A stretch of DNA of 64,000 nt from Parahoeflea alexandrii (GTDB lineage: Bacteria; Pseudomonadota; Alphaproteobacteria; Rhizobiales; Rhizobiaceae), in NCBI RefSeq assembly GCF_027214025.1, contig NZ_JAPWHB010000001.1:372001-436000 (forward strand), written 5' to 3'. This document shows, one piece after another, positions 1 to 7,996 of this stretch (positions within the stretch are counted from its first letter, which is position 1; every line of letters starts with the position of its first letter). The notes under the pieces were generated by a model. It was not told the DNA's origin. It ran no database searches and worked only from the letters and a program-made list of their open reading frames with translations. The translations under genes and the position numbers were made by a program.

Positions 1-1108
1 TCGCATCGGGAATTGTCGGTTCGGCCACGTCGATCTTCTGGAACCGACGCACCAGCGCCCGGTCCTTCTCGAAGAACTGGCGGTATTCCTTGTAGGTGGT
101 CGAACCGATGCAGCGGATCGCGCCTGACGACAGCGCCGGCTTGAGCAGGTTCGATGCATCCATGGCGCCGCCGGAAGTAGCGCCGGCGCCGATGACGGTG
201 TGGATCTCGTCGATGAACAGCACCGCGCCCGGCAGGTCCTCGAGTTCCTTGACCACCTGCTTGAGGCGTTCCTCGAAATCACCGCGATAGCGGGTGCCGG
301 CCAGCAGTGAGCCCATGTCGAGCGAATAGATCACCGCGTCAGCCAGCACGTCGGGCACGTCGCCCTCGACGATGCGCTTGGCCAGCCCCTCTGCGATGGC
401 CGTCTTGCCGACGCCGGGATCGCCGACATAGAGCGGGTTGTTCTTGGACCTGCGGCAAAGGATCTGGATGGTGCGGTTGACCTCTTCCATGCGGCCGATC
501 AGCGGATCGATCCGGCCGGTCTTGGCCTTTTCATTGAGATTGACGCAATAGGCGGTGAGCGCGTCCTGGCCCTTCTTCTTCGCACCCTCTTCGCCGGCCT
601 GGTCGGATTTCGCCGCATCGGGTTCCGGCTCCTCGACGCCGCGGACCGGACGGCCTTCTTCGGCGCCCGGGCGCTTGGCGATGCCGTGCGAGATGAAGTT
701 GACCGCGTCATAGCGGGTCATTTCCTGTTCCTGCAGGAAGTAGGCGGCATGGCTTTCGCGTTCGGCGAAGATCGCCACCAGCACATTGGCGCCGGTGACT
801 TCTTCCCGGCCAGACGACTGCACATGGATCACCGCGCGCTGGATGACGCGCTGGAAACCCGACGTCGGCTTGGAATCCTCGTCATAGCCTGTGACCAGGT
901 TGCCGAGTTCCTTGTCGACATAATCGCTCACCGTGCGGCGCAACTCGTCGATATCGACATTGCACGCGCCCATGACCGCCGCAGCATCCGGATCCTCGAT
1001 CAACGCCAGCAACAAATGCTCGAGCGTGGCATATTCGTGATGCCGCTCGTTGGCATAGGTCAGCGCCTGATGGATCGCCTTTTCGAGACTGTTTGAAAAG
1101 CTAGGCAA
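1..1108 (-). CDS. clpA: ATP-dependent Clp protease ATP-binding subunit ClpA (partial, C-terminus outside window)
   Basis: AAA+ unfoldase that feeds substrates to the ClpP peptidase; with ClpS it handles N-degron substrates. The 369 visible residues hold the N-terminal double Clp_N repeat (about 1-150) and the start of the first AAA+ module, with Walker A GDPGVGKT at about 229-236 and Walker B LFIDEIHT near 298. The frame opens with TTG at 1108, preceded by AGGA eight bases upstream; it reads [11 protein letters not shown], which matches family N-termini. The gene lies 10 bases after clpS on the same strand, so the two are probably co-transcribed. The second AAA+ module lies beyond the window. 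Confidence 0.95.
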   Translation of the reverse strand, partial: MPSFSNSLEKAIHQALTYANERHHEYATLEHLLLALIEDPDAAAVMGACNVDIDELRRTVSDYVDKELGNLVTGYDEDSKPTSGFQRVIQRAVIHVQSSGREEVTGANVLVAIFAERESHAAYFLQEQEMTRYDAVNFISHGIAKRPGAEEGRPVRGVEEPEPDAAKSDQAGEEGAKKKGQDALTAYCVNLNEKAKTGRIDPLIGRMEEVNRTIQILCRRSKNNPLYVGDPGVGKTAIAEGLAKRIVEGDVPDVLADAVIYSLDMGSLLAGTRYRGDFEERLKQVVKELEDLPGAVLFIDEIHTVIGAGATSGGAMDASNLLKPALSSGAIRCIGSTTYKEYRQFFEKDRALVRRFQKIDVAEPTIPDA

Positions 1109-1118
1109 TTTCAGGTCC

Positions 1119-1478
1119 TCATTTCTTTTCCATCACGCATTGCAGCGGATGATGATTTTCGCGTGCAAAATCCATGACCTGGGTTACTTTGGTTTCAGCC
1201 ACTTCGTAGGTGAACACACCGCATTCGCCGACGCCGTGATTGTGGACGTGCAGCATGATCCGGGTGGCCTGCTCGCGGTCCTTCTGAAAAAAGCGCTCAA
1301 GCACATGAATCACAAACTCCATCGGGGTGTAGTCGTCATTCAGAAGCAGCACGCGGTACAGGCTGGGCTTCTTGACCTGCGGCTTGGTGCGGGTGATGAC
1401 CGATGTGCCTCTTTCGGACTCACCGTTGCCGGTTTTCTTGTCGGCCTGCAGGCGTATCGAATTCATGCTGTCATTCAC
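1119..1478 (-). CDS. clpS: ATP-dependent Clp protease adaptor ClpS
   Basis: Adaptor that binds N-degron substrates and docks on the N-domain of ClpA. The core has the family signatures [16 protein letters not shown], the MLHVH segment and the closing PLQCVMEKK. The start is ambiguous: GTG at 1514, GTG at 1478 and ATG at 1466 are all in frame. GTG 1478 is chosen because AGGAA stands nine bases upstream and the resulting length (119 residues) fits the family. It is directly followed by clpA, the usual functional pairing in alphaproteobacteria. Confidence 0.93.
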   Translation of the reverse strand: MNDSMNSIRLQADKKTGNGESERGTSVITRTKPQVKKPSLYRVLLLNDDYTPMEFVIHVLERFFQKDREQATRIMLHVHNHGVGECGVFTYEVAETKVTQVMDFARENHHPLQCVMEKK

Positions 1479-1614
1479 TCTGGCCAGTTCCTGTCTATTG
1501 CGACCGGCGCGCACAAAACCGAAGCACCGGCATTGGCTCTAACTTAATCTTTCCTGCGGGGATTTTAAGCCCCCTTGAGCAACGAAGAAAGAGATTTCCG
1601 CGCCAGACCAATTC

Positions 1615-1651
1615 ACGAAAAAACCCGGCCGCACTGTAATGCGACCGGGTT
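1615..1651 (-). terminator. Rho-independent terminator of the phasin gene
   Basis: On the minus strand a 12-bp stem (one G-U pair) with a 6-base loop is followed by a run of six T. It lies about 50 bases downstream of the phasin stop codon. Confidence 0.8.
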
Positions 1652-1698
1652 GGCAAGAATTCGCCCTTCCACCGAAGCCGGCGGACGGCAAACTGATA

Positions 1699-2028
1699 TC
1701 AGGCGGCGACCTTGGCTGCGGCCTTTTCGAAAGGCTTGTAGGCTTCCTTGGCCATGTCAGCGTAGAGTTCGCTCATCTTGGTGGCCTGGGCAACAAACGT
1801 TTCGTAGGCGTTCTTGGCGTAGTCGGTCTGAATTTCGATGGCCTTGTCGAGGCTCTTGGCCGAAACCAGCTTCTCGACGACAGCTGCGCTGTCTTCATAG
1901 GACTTCTTGGAATATTCGGTCGCTTCAGCAGCGATCTGCTGGAAACCCTTGGTCATCGACGAAACCGTGGTCAGCATGCTGTCCATGGCTTCCTTGCTCA
2001 TTTTCGAAGTGCTGTCAAAGTTCATCAT
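1699..2028 (-). CDS. Phasin family protein
   Basis: Phasins coat polyhydroxyalkanoate granules. The 109-residue product is alanine- and lysine-rich, predicted almost wholly helical and amphipathic, with the phasin-like stretch SLDKAIEIQTDYAKNAYE. The ATG at 2028 is chosen because AGGGA lies upstream and because the frame ahead of it reads non-phasin sequence. A terminator follows and two GTGC-N3-GCAC palindromes precede it, so it appears to be a single-gene transcription unit. Function is by family only; no polymer synthase is present in this window. Confidence 0.85.
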   Translation of the reverse strand: MMNFDSTSKMSKEAMDSMLTTVSSMTKGFQQIAAEATEYSKKSYEDSAAVVEKLVSAKSLDKAIEIQTDYAKNAYETFVAQATKMSELYADMAKEAYKPFEKAAAKVAA

Positions 2029-2072
2029 GTCGGAATTCCCTGTCGTTGGAGACGTTGATGGCCCCAATTTAG

Positions 2073-2112
2073 GTGCAACGCACAATATTGTCAAGTTTAT
2101 TGTGCATTGCAC
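2073..2112. promoter_or_regulatory. Two GTGC-N3-GCAC palindromes upstream of the phasin gene (candidate PhaR operator)
   Basis: GTGCAACGCAC at 2073-2083 and GTGCATTGCAC at 2102-2112, with centres 29 bases apart, 45 to 84 bases upstream of the phasin start. The shared core TGC-N3-GCA resembles the TGC/GCA half-sites reported for the phasin repressor PhaR in alphaproteobacteria. The binding assignment is inference. Confidence 0.5.
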
Positions 2113-2312
2113 CAAAGTCTCGCATTCGGCGATTTCTCGCTTTGGAACACAGGATCCGCATGGTTCCGATCGACATCGGCACAGATCCCGGAAAGGAATA
2201 ATTCATCATAAACGGATTGGTAACGACGCAGGGCTAAGATCGGACACAATGGCTGATCAAGGAGGGCGTCAGTCAGAAACCCTTTCACCTGCAAGTTCAT
2301 GAGTGAGTTATC

Positions 2313-3716
2313 GTGTACCAGCGTAAATCCAGTTTCATCGACCGGTTTGCCGCCCTTTCCTCCTCCGCATTTCAACTGCTTGCCCTGATCGGCATCGCGT
2401 TGGTGCTGGGAAGCGCGCCTGCTGCCGCCAATCCGAAATACGCAGGCATCGTCGTCGACGCCAAGACCGGCAAGACGCTTTATGCCCACGACGCGGACGA
2501 ACTGCGTTATCCGGCGTCGCTGACCAAGATGATGACGCTGTATCTGGTGTTCGAGGCGCTCGAACGCGGCAGCATCAAGCTCAACACGCGGATCAAGTTT
2601 TCGGCCAATGCCGCCAAGGAACCGCCCACCAAGCTCGGCGTCGGCGCAGGCAGGTCGGTCACCGTCGAGCAGGTGATCCTGGGCCTCGTGACCAAGTCGG
2701 CCAACGATGCCTCCACGGCGATCGCCGAACATCTGGGCGGTTCGGAATCCAAGTTCGCCGCGATGATGACGGCCAAGGCCCGTTCGCTGGGCATGTCGCG
2801 GACCACATTCCGCAATGCCCATGGCCTGCCCAACTCGGGCCAGACGACCACGGCGCGGGACATGGCAACCCTTGGCATTGCGTTGCGCGAGCATTTTCCG
2901 CGGCAATACAAGTATTTCGCGACCCGCTCCTTCACCTTCGGCAAGAGCCGTTTCGGCAATCACAACCGGTTGCTCGGCGTCGTGCGCGGCGTCGACGGCA
3001 TCAAGACCGGCTACACCCGCGCCTCGGGCTTCAACCTGGTCTCGTCAGTGGTTGATCGCGACCGTTCGATTGTCGCCGTCGTGATGGGCGGGCGCACAGG
3101 CGCCAGCCGCAACGAGCAGATGAAGGACCTGATCGCCCGCTACCTGCCAAAGGCGTCAACGCGCGGCAGAGGCAATCTTATTGCCCGCGGCGCAGTGGCA
3201 AACACCGCGGCGGTGGCTGTCGCATCGCTGGAGCTGCCAAAAGTTGGTCCGGTGCCCCTGCAGCGCCACGAAACAAACCAGCGGCTGGCGATGGCCTATG
3301 CGGCGCCGACGCCTGAACCCGTCGTCGGACGCGCGGCGCTGGTCAATTCGCTGATCGCCCAGAAGGTGGCCATTCCGACCCCTGCCCCGGCCGTCGTTCC
3401 GCCGATGCCGGTGGAGACTGCCGCAAACGAGGCGGTCGATCCGGTGACCACCGCCTCGACAACCTCGATGAGCGGCTGGGTGATCCAGATCGGAGCCATG
3501 CCGGACCGCAATGCGGCGGTCGAACTGCTGGCGCGCGCCCAGGATGCCGGCGGACGCGCCCTGTCCGGCGCAGAGCCCTTCACCATGGCCTATGCTACGA
3601 ACAACGAACAGCTTTACCGCGCGCGGTTTGGCGGCTTTGACGGGCAGTCCGCCGCCACCCGGGCCTGCAAGACACTCAAGAAGAAAGGCTATGCCTGTTG
3701 GGCAACGGCCAACTGA
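2313..3716 (+). CDS. D-alanyl-D-alanine carboxypeptidase (S11 family) with C-terminal SPOR domain
   Basis: Periplasmic low-molecular-weight penicillin-binding protein that trims the terminal D-Ala of peptidoglycan stem peptides. It has an N-terminal signal peptide (about 1-39, ending APAAA) and all three active-site motifs: SLTK at 69-72, SAN at 129-131 and KTG at 231-233. After a Pro/Ala-rich linker (about 300-385) a SPOR domain (about 388-465) follows, which binds denuded glycan at the septum. The start is GTG at 2313. The SPOR tail suggests a role at the division site. A weak hairpin follows the stop; no clear terminator was found. Confidence 0.93.
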   Translation: MYQRKSSFIDRFAALSSSAFQLLALIGIALVLGSAPAAANPKYAGIVVDAKTGKTLYAHDADELRYPASLTKMMTLYLVFEALERGSIKLNTRIKFSANAAKEPPTKLGVGAGRSVTVEQVILGLVTKSANDASTAIAEHLGGSESKFAAMMTAKARSLGMSRTTFRNAHGLPNSGQTTTARDMATLGIALREHFPRQYKYFATRSFTFGKSRFGNHNRLLGVVRGVDGIKTGYTRASGFNLVSSVVDRDRSIVAVVMGGRTGASRNEQMKDLIARYLPKASTRGRGNLIARGAVANTAAVAVASLELPKVGPVPLQRHETNQRLAMAYAAPTPEPVVGRAALVNSLIAQKVAIPTPAPAVVPPMPVETAANEAVDPVTTASTTSMSGWVIQIGAMPDRNAAVELLARAQDAGGRALSGAEPFTMAYATNNEQLYRARFGGFDGQSAATRACKTLKKKGYACWATAN

Positions 3717-3797
3717 CCCTCAGCGCTTGTTCAGCGCTGCGGCCGGATAGCCAGTTCCGGGGACATCCACGTTATTTGTACCGCGTATTCGGGGAAT

Positions 3798-4493
3798 TCA
3801 GTCATGTCGACTCAAGAGAACAGCTTTGGCTTCGTTGATCCGGCCAGCAAGAAACGCAGAACCGCCCGCATCGGGATGCATCCGCTTCATGAGGCGGCGA
3901 TGCGCCTCGCGGATCTCGGCTTCGCTCGCCCCAGGGCCAAGACCAAGGACCTCGTAGGCCTCCTTCTGTGTCATGGCGCCCGAGCCTTGAGAAGCTCCCA
4001 ATCCCGCGTCGTCATCCATGTCAAGGCCGGCACGCCAGTTGGGCGTTCGGCGGTCAAGATACGCCTCCAGTAGGCCCAGGCTTTCGGGATCGCCTGCCAG
4101 CTCGGAATGCAATTGCATGAGATCGGCCTCGTCGATGTTGTCGAGTTCGCTCCCCTCGAAGCTGCCGGCCAGCACCAGGCCGTTCATTTCGCCGGTGTCG
4201 AGATCAAGTTCCATTTCCAGTGCCGCCGAGCGGACGTAGGAATGCCCGCCGGGCTGGCGGGTGGCGCGGGCAGCACCGCGGGCACGGGAGTACAATGCTA
4301 CGGCAAAAGCCAGCAGCGGAATGCCGATGCTGGCGCGGCCGATCAGGGTCAGAACCCCGCCCAGGCCGGCGATTGCGACCGGAAGACCGTAGCGGAGCGC
4401 AGCGGCAAGCGCCGATGGCCTGACACTGAGCACGCCTGCCAGAACCGCCAGCAGGACCAGGGCTCCGCCGAAAAACACTGCAATTGCACTCAT
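3798..4493 (-). CDS. Membrane-anchored J-domain (DnaJ-like) protein
   Basis: 231 residues with two hydrophobic segments at about 3-23 and 37-68, a middle acidic region, and a C-terminal J domain (about 175-230) carrying the HPD motif at 206-208. J domains stimulate Hsp70 ATPase; the membrane anchor suggests local recruitment of DnaK, as in the Tim14-like group. The start ATG overlaps the stop of the upstream VWA-like gene by four bases (ATGA), so the two are translationally coupled. The substrate is unknown. Confidence 0.85.
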   Translation of the reverse strand: MSAIAVFFGGALVLLAVLAGVLSVRPSALAAALRYGLPVAIAGLGGVLTLIGRASIGIPLLAFAVALYSRARGAARATRQPGGHSYVRSAALEMELDLDTGEMNGLVLAGSFEGSELDNIDEADLMQLHSELAGDPESLGLLEAYLDRRTPNWRAGLDMDDDAGLGASQGSGAMTQKEAYEVLGLGPGASEAEIREAHRRLMKRMHPDAGGSAFLAGRINEAKAVLLSRHD

Positions 4494-5284
4494 GAACGCT
4501 TGGGTCCTCCGCCCGTTGGTTTTCCTGCTGGTTTTCCTGACGGTTTTCCGGGCCCGAGTTGCTCGAGCAGCAGCCGTGCCGCCGATCCTCCGGATTTTTC
4601 CAGCGCCATCCGGCCACCGGTCGCATAGGTGGCGACGGCACGAAGCAGGGCCGCGAGTTCCGCCGCCGCGTTCTGGTCGAACCGGACATAGGCGCCACCG
4701 GTGACGCGGGCGATTTCGCGAAAGCCGATCGCCGCAGCCGCATCGTGACCTTCATGGAACATGAAACATGGCACCTTTCTCAGCGCCAGTTCTCCCGCCA
4801 TCACAGCCAGCTTGTCGATGTCCTCTTCCATGGCATCGCCGATATAGACGAGCGCGCTGACAGGCTTTTGCTTCGCCTCGTCGGCGACATGGCGGAGCAC
4901 GCGGCCGATTTGGGTCTGGCCCCCGCGGCAATCGATCCGCGTCATCAGGTCGGCCAGTTGCCGCGTGTCGCTGACCCAGCGCGAGGCCCGGCATTCGCCC
5001 AGTCCGCGGAAATAGACCAGCTGCACCGAGAGCGCGCCGGTCTTGCCCACGGCATCGAACATTTCGGCCTGCAGCTTGCAGGCGCTGTCCCATGTCGGCT
5101 GGCGGCTCATCGTGGCATCCAGCGCGAAGGCCAGGCGGCCGGAACCCGCGGTTACGGGAGCCACCGATTTCGCGGCAGACAGAAAGGCGGCAATCTCGGA
5201 GCTGGACGACACGGGTGCATCCCCGGAAAGCGCGGCACCGCGCTTCGACAAGGCTTTGTCAGATCCGGTCTTGTCTTTCGCCAT
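4490..5284 (-). CDS. VWA-like domain protein
   Basis: The 264-residue product has a von Willebrand factor A-like layout: a beta strand with LAFALDATMSR (DxTxS instead of the canonical DxSxS metal site), then LVYIGDAMEEDID later. The C-terminus is Gly/Pro/Lys-rich (GKPSGKPAGKP). ATG 5284 (MAKDKTGS) is preferred over the upstream ATG at 5317. It is coupled to the J-domain gene downstream, so the products may act together, for example in complex assembly. No specific function can be given. Confidence 0.7.
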   Translation of the reverse strand: MAKDKTGSDKALSKRGAALSGDAPVSSSSEIAAFLSAAKSVAPVTAGSGRLAFALDATMSRQPTWDSACKLQAEMFDAVGKTGALSVQLVYFRGLGECRASRWVSDTRQLADLMTRIDCRGGQTQIGRVLRHVADEAKQKPVSALVYIGDAMEEDIDKLAVMAGELALRKVPCFMFHEGHDAAAAIGFREIARVTGGAYVRFDQNAAAELAALLRAVATYATGGRMALEKSGGSAARLLLEQLGPGKPSGKPAGKPTGGGPKRS

Positions 5285-5375
5285 GGTTCCCGCGCATCGG
5301 TTGGTCAGCTGCTGCATTCCGCATCAATGTGGCGCTTTATCCCGGCAACACAAGAGTATGGGACGCAGGTTTGGC

Positions 5376-5813
5376 TCACAGGAGCCCCAGGCCAGCCAGT
5401 TCGCGCCTGAGTTCGGGCGGAAGTTCGTCGTCCCCGGAGCCGGACACGCCAAGATCCGGGGGGGCGTCTTTCGGATCGAGATAGCGCCAGCCCTGGAACG
5501 GGCGGCGCGGCGCCCACGAGGTTTCGTGCAGAACCGGCTCGAGCACCAGATGACAGCGCGAAATGCCATCCGTGTCGACAAACGGCCGGATGTCGACGAG
5601 GCGCTGCCTCGCCTGGATATTGCCCTTGATCACCCAGTAGAGCGAGCCGCCATCGAGCAACTCGGCCATCCGCTTGGGTACCATGCGGGTTGTGTGAAAC
5701 TGCTCGGGCACCTGCCCCGCCGCCTTCATCATCGCCAGGCGGCGCTGCATCCAGTCGCGCTGGTCCTCGATGCTTTCCGCGCCGACACAGAGTTTGAGAA
5801 GGTGAAGAGCCAT
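5376..5813 (-). CDS. DUF1489 family protein
   Basis: The 145-residue protein starts MALHLLKLCVGAESIEDQ, the conserved opening of the DUF1489 family found in alphaproteobacteria; this fixes the ATG at 5813 rather than the longer frame from 5849. A further conserved block is WVIKG followed by RQRLVDIRPF. Function is unknown. It lies between the VWA gene and the serine dehydratase, all on the minus strand. Confidence 0.85.
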   Translation of the reverse strand: MALHLLKLCVGAESIEDQRDWMQRRLAMMKAAGQVPEQFHTTRMVPKRMAELLDGGSLYWVIKGNIQARQRLVDIRPFVDTDGISRCHLVLEPVLHETSWAPRRPFQGWRYLDPKDAPPDLGVSGSGDDELPPELRRELAGLGLL

Positions 5814-5935
5814 GCCGCGATACATCGGGTGCAGATGGCCCGGGGTCAAGCCGCGCGCGCGTCAAACCCGGCGCCGTCCACAGGCTCAACGCCCGGCTTG
5901 GCTGGTGCGGCTCAGGCTGAAGCGCTCCGGGGAGC

Positions 5936-7336
5936 TCAGCACTCGACCACATTGACGGCGAGGCCGCCGGTCGAGGTTTCCTTGTAGCGCTCGTTCATGT
6001 CGAGGCCGGTCTGGCGCATGGTTTCGATGCAGGCGTCGAGCGGCACGAAATGGGTGCCGTCGCCCTTCATCGCCAGCGAGGCGGCGGTGACCGCCTTGAC
6101 CGCGCCCAGCGCATTGCGCTCGATGCAGGGCACCTGGACCAGCCCGCCGACCGGATCGCAGGTCATGCCAAGATGGTGTTCAAGCGCGATTTCTGCCGCA
6201 TTTTCAATTTGTTCCGGGGTGCCGCCCATCACAGCGGCCAGGCCCGCGGCGGACATTGCGGCGGCGGAACCGACCTCGCCCTGGCAACCGACCTCGGCCC
6301 CCGAGATCGAGGCATTGTGCTTGATGATGCCGCCGATCGCCGCGGCCGTGAGCAGATAGTCGCGGACGGCCTGCTGGTCGGCGCCGTCGTGAAATTGCAG
6401 CACATAGCGGATGGTCGCAGGGATAACGCCGGCTGCCCCGTTGGTCGGCGCGGTGACGACGCGGCCGCCCGAGGCGTTTTCCTCGTTCACCGCCATGGCG
6501 TAGACGCTGAGCCAGTCATTGGCGAGCAGCGGATTGCGCCGGTTCTGCCGCCATTCCTCCTGCAGCTTGTCGTGCAGGATGCGCGCCCGGCGCCGGACCT
6601 TGAGGCCGCCCGGCATGATGCCCTCGCCCGAAAGACCGCGGTCGATGCAGCCGCTCATGGCGCTCCAGATCCGGTCGAGGCCGGCGTCGAGCTCGTCGAC
6701 CGACATGTGGGTTTGCTCGTTGGCGCGCTTCATCTGGGCGATGGTCAGACCGGAGCTTGCGGCCATCTCGAGCATCTGTTTGGCATTGCGGAAGGGATAG
6801 GGCACCGACTTGTCGACGGCCGCCTTCTTCGCCCCCTTCATGGCTTCAAGCTCGGTGTCGGAGACGACAAAGCCGCCGCCGACCGAATAGTAGATCCGGC
6901 GCAGCAGCATCATGCCGTCGCGGTCAAAAGCCGTAAACGTCATGCCGTTGGCATGGCCCGGCAAGGCCTGCTTCTTGTCGAACACCAGGTCCGTCTTCGG
7001 GTCGAAATGGTAGGCGGGATGGCCGGGTGGGGTGATCATCCGGCTTTGCTCGACGCCGGCGATGATCGCTTCCATCCGGTCCGGATCGACCTGATCGGGC
7101 AATTCGCCGGTCAGGCCGAGCACCACCGCCCTGCCCGTTCCGTGACCGATGCCGGTAAACGCCAGCGAACCGTGAAGACTGACCTTGATGGCGTCGACCT
7201 TGGCGCCGGCAGGACGCGGCCAGTCGGGACCGGCGATCTCGTCGAGAAAGCGCACGGCGGCGGACATCGGTCCCATGGTGTGGGAACTCGACGGACCAAC
7301 GCCGATCTTGAAGACATCAAAGACAGAAAGAAACAT
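5936..7336 (-). CDS. sdaA: L-serine ammonia-lyase (iron-sulfur type, single chain)
   Basis: Converts L-serine to pyruvate and ammonia. The 466-residue chain contains the N-terminal beta domain with [12 protein letters not shown] (13-24) and the alpha domain with three cysteines at 351, 393 and 404 ([23 protein letters not shown]) that ligate the [4Fe-4S] cluster. Start ATG 7336 ([14 protein letters not shown]) matches family N-termini; the frame is open further upstream. It looks complete with all ligands present. Confidence 0.96.
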   Translation of the reverse strand: MFLSVFDVFKIGVGPSSSHTMGPMSAAVRFLDEIAGPDWPRPAGAKVDAIKVSLHGSLAFTGIGHGTGRAVVLGLTGELPDQVDPDRMEAIIAGVEQSRMITPPGHPAYHFDPKTDLVFDKKQALPGHANGMTFTAFDRDGMMLLRRIYYSVGGGFVVSDTELEAMKGAKKAAVDKSVPYPFRNAKQMLEMAASSGLTIAQMKRANEQTHMSVDELDAGLDRIWSAMSGCIDRGLSGEGIMPGGLKVRRRARILHDKLQEEWRQNRRNPLLANDWLSVYAMAVNEENASGGRVVTAPTNGAAGVIPATIRYVLQFHDGADQQAVRDYLLTAAAIGGIIKHNASISGAEVGCQGEVGSAAAMSAAGLAAVMGGTPEQIENAAEIALEHHLGMTCDPVGGLVQVPCIERNALGAVKAVTAASLAMKGDGTHFVPLDACIETMRQTGLDMNERYKETSTGGLAVNVVEC

Positions 7337-7454
7337 GATTTGCGGCAGCTCCGGTGAGACCTCGCACATTACATGCGCGGCGCGGCGCTGACCGTCAATC
7401 CACCGACTTCCGATGCCGCTCCGGCGACAGGGCTTTTGCAAGACGCTTTCGGGT

Positions 7455-7496
7455 GGACAAAGAAAAGCAGCGCCGACCGGGTTGGTCAGGCGCTGC
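7455..7496 (-). terminator. Rho-independent terminator of the 33-residue membrane protein gene
   Basis: Stem GCAGCGCC/GGCGCTGC extended by GACC/GGTC with one bulged base and a 5-base loop. On the minus strand it is followed by TTTTCTTT. It lies 38 bases downstream of the small gene's stop. Confidence 0.75.
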
Positions 7497-7533
7497 CCTT
7501 TTCAGATGACTTATTGTCAGATCCTACGTTTGC

Positions 7534-7635
7534 TCAGATGCCGCCAAAAAGGTAGGCCAGTGCAAGAATTCCTGAAAAACCGATCACTGCGCGGGCGGTA
7601 ATGCCCCAGCAGGATTTCTGTACGGTCTCTTCCAT
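7534..7635 (-). CDS. Small single-span membrane protein, 33 residues
   Basis: The frame reads MEETVQKSCWGITARAV and then a hydrophobic helix (IGFSGILALAYLFGGI) to the stop. GGAG stands five bases before the ATG and a terminator follows, so the whole has the layout of a real, independently transcribed gene. The topology would be a short cytoplasmic N-terminus with one transmembrane helix. Function is unknown. It is short enough to be missed by most gene finders. Confidence 0.65.
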   Translation of the reverse strand: MEETVQKSCWGITARAVIGFSGILALAYLFGGI

Positions 7636-7996
7636 GATCACTCCGGTTGTAGAACTGTCTGTCACGCCGCGTCATCCATCCGGACGCGCTCGGCGCAGGA
7701 GGGGGTGTTTAACGATCCGGTAATTTTTTCGCAACTGCAAAAAAGGCAAATCTGTGGCCGCATTTTCATATCAGCTCCACCATTCCTGCATGGCTCCATG
7801 ATAAATCAAGGGTTTATGCCGGAACCCGCAAAATCGGACTGTGGATCCCGCCCACAGTTTGGCCATCGACATGAAGATTTGATTACAGTGCGGAGCCACA
7901 ACAGAGGCTTTGCGTAGAGCCAAGGCCGTAGCATTCACGTTCTTGGAATCCGCCGCTAAAGGGTGCTACCACTTTTCTGTAATTCGAGGATTTGCT
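7636..7996. other. Intergenic region upstream of the TIR-LRR gene
   Basis: 361 bases between divergent genes, AT-richer than the flanks. It contains A/T runs near 7725-7745 but no reading frame with convincing codon use, and no tRNA, repeat or operator was recognised. The promoter of the TIR-LRR gene should lie here. Confidence 0.4.

Noticed and set aside
6050-7357. 435-codon plus-strand frame over the serine dehydratase gene
   Set aside because: Antisense shadow of sdaA; translation is His/Gly/Asp-rich with no fold or family features.
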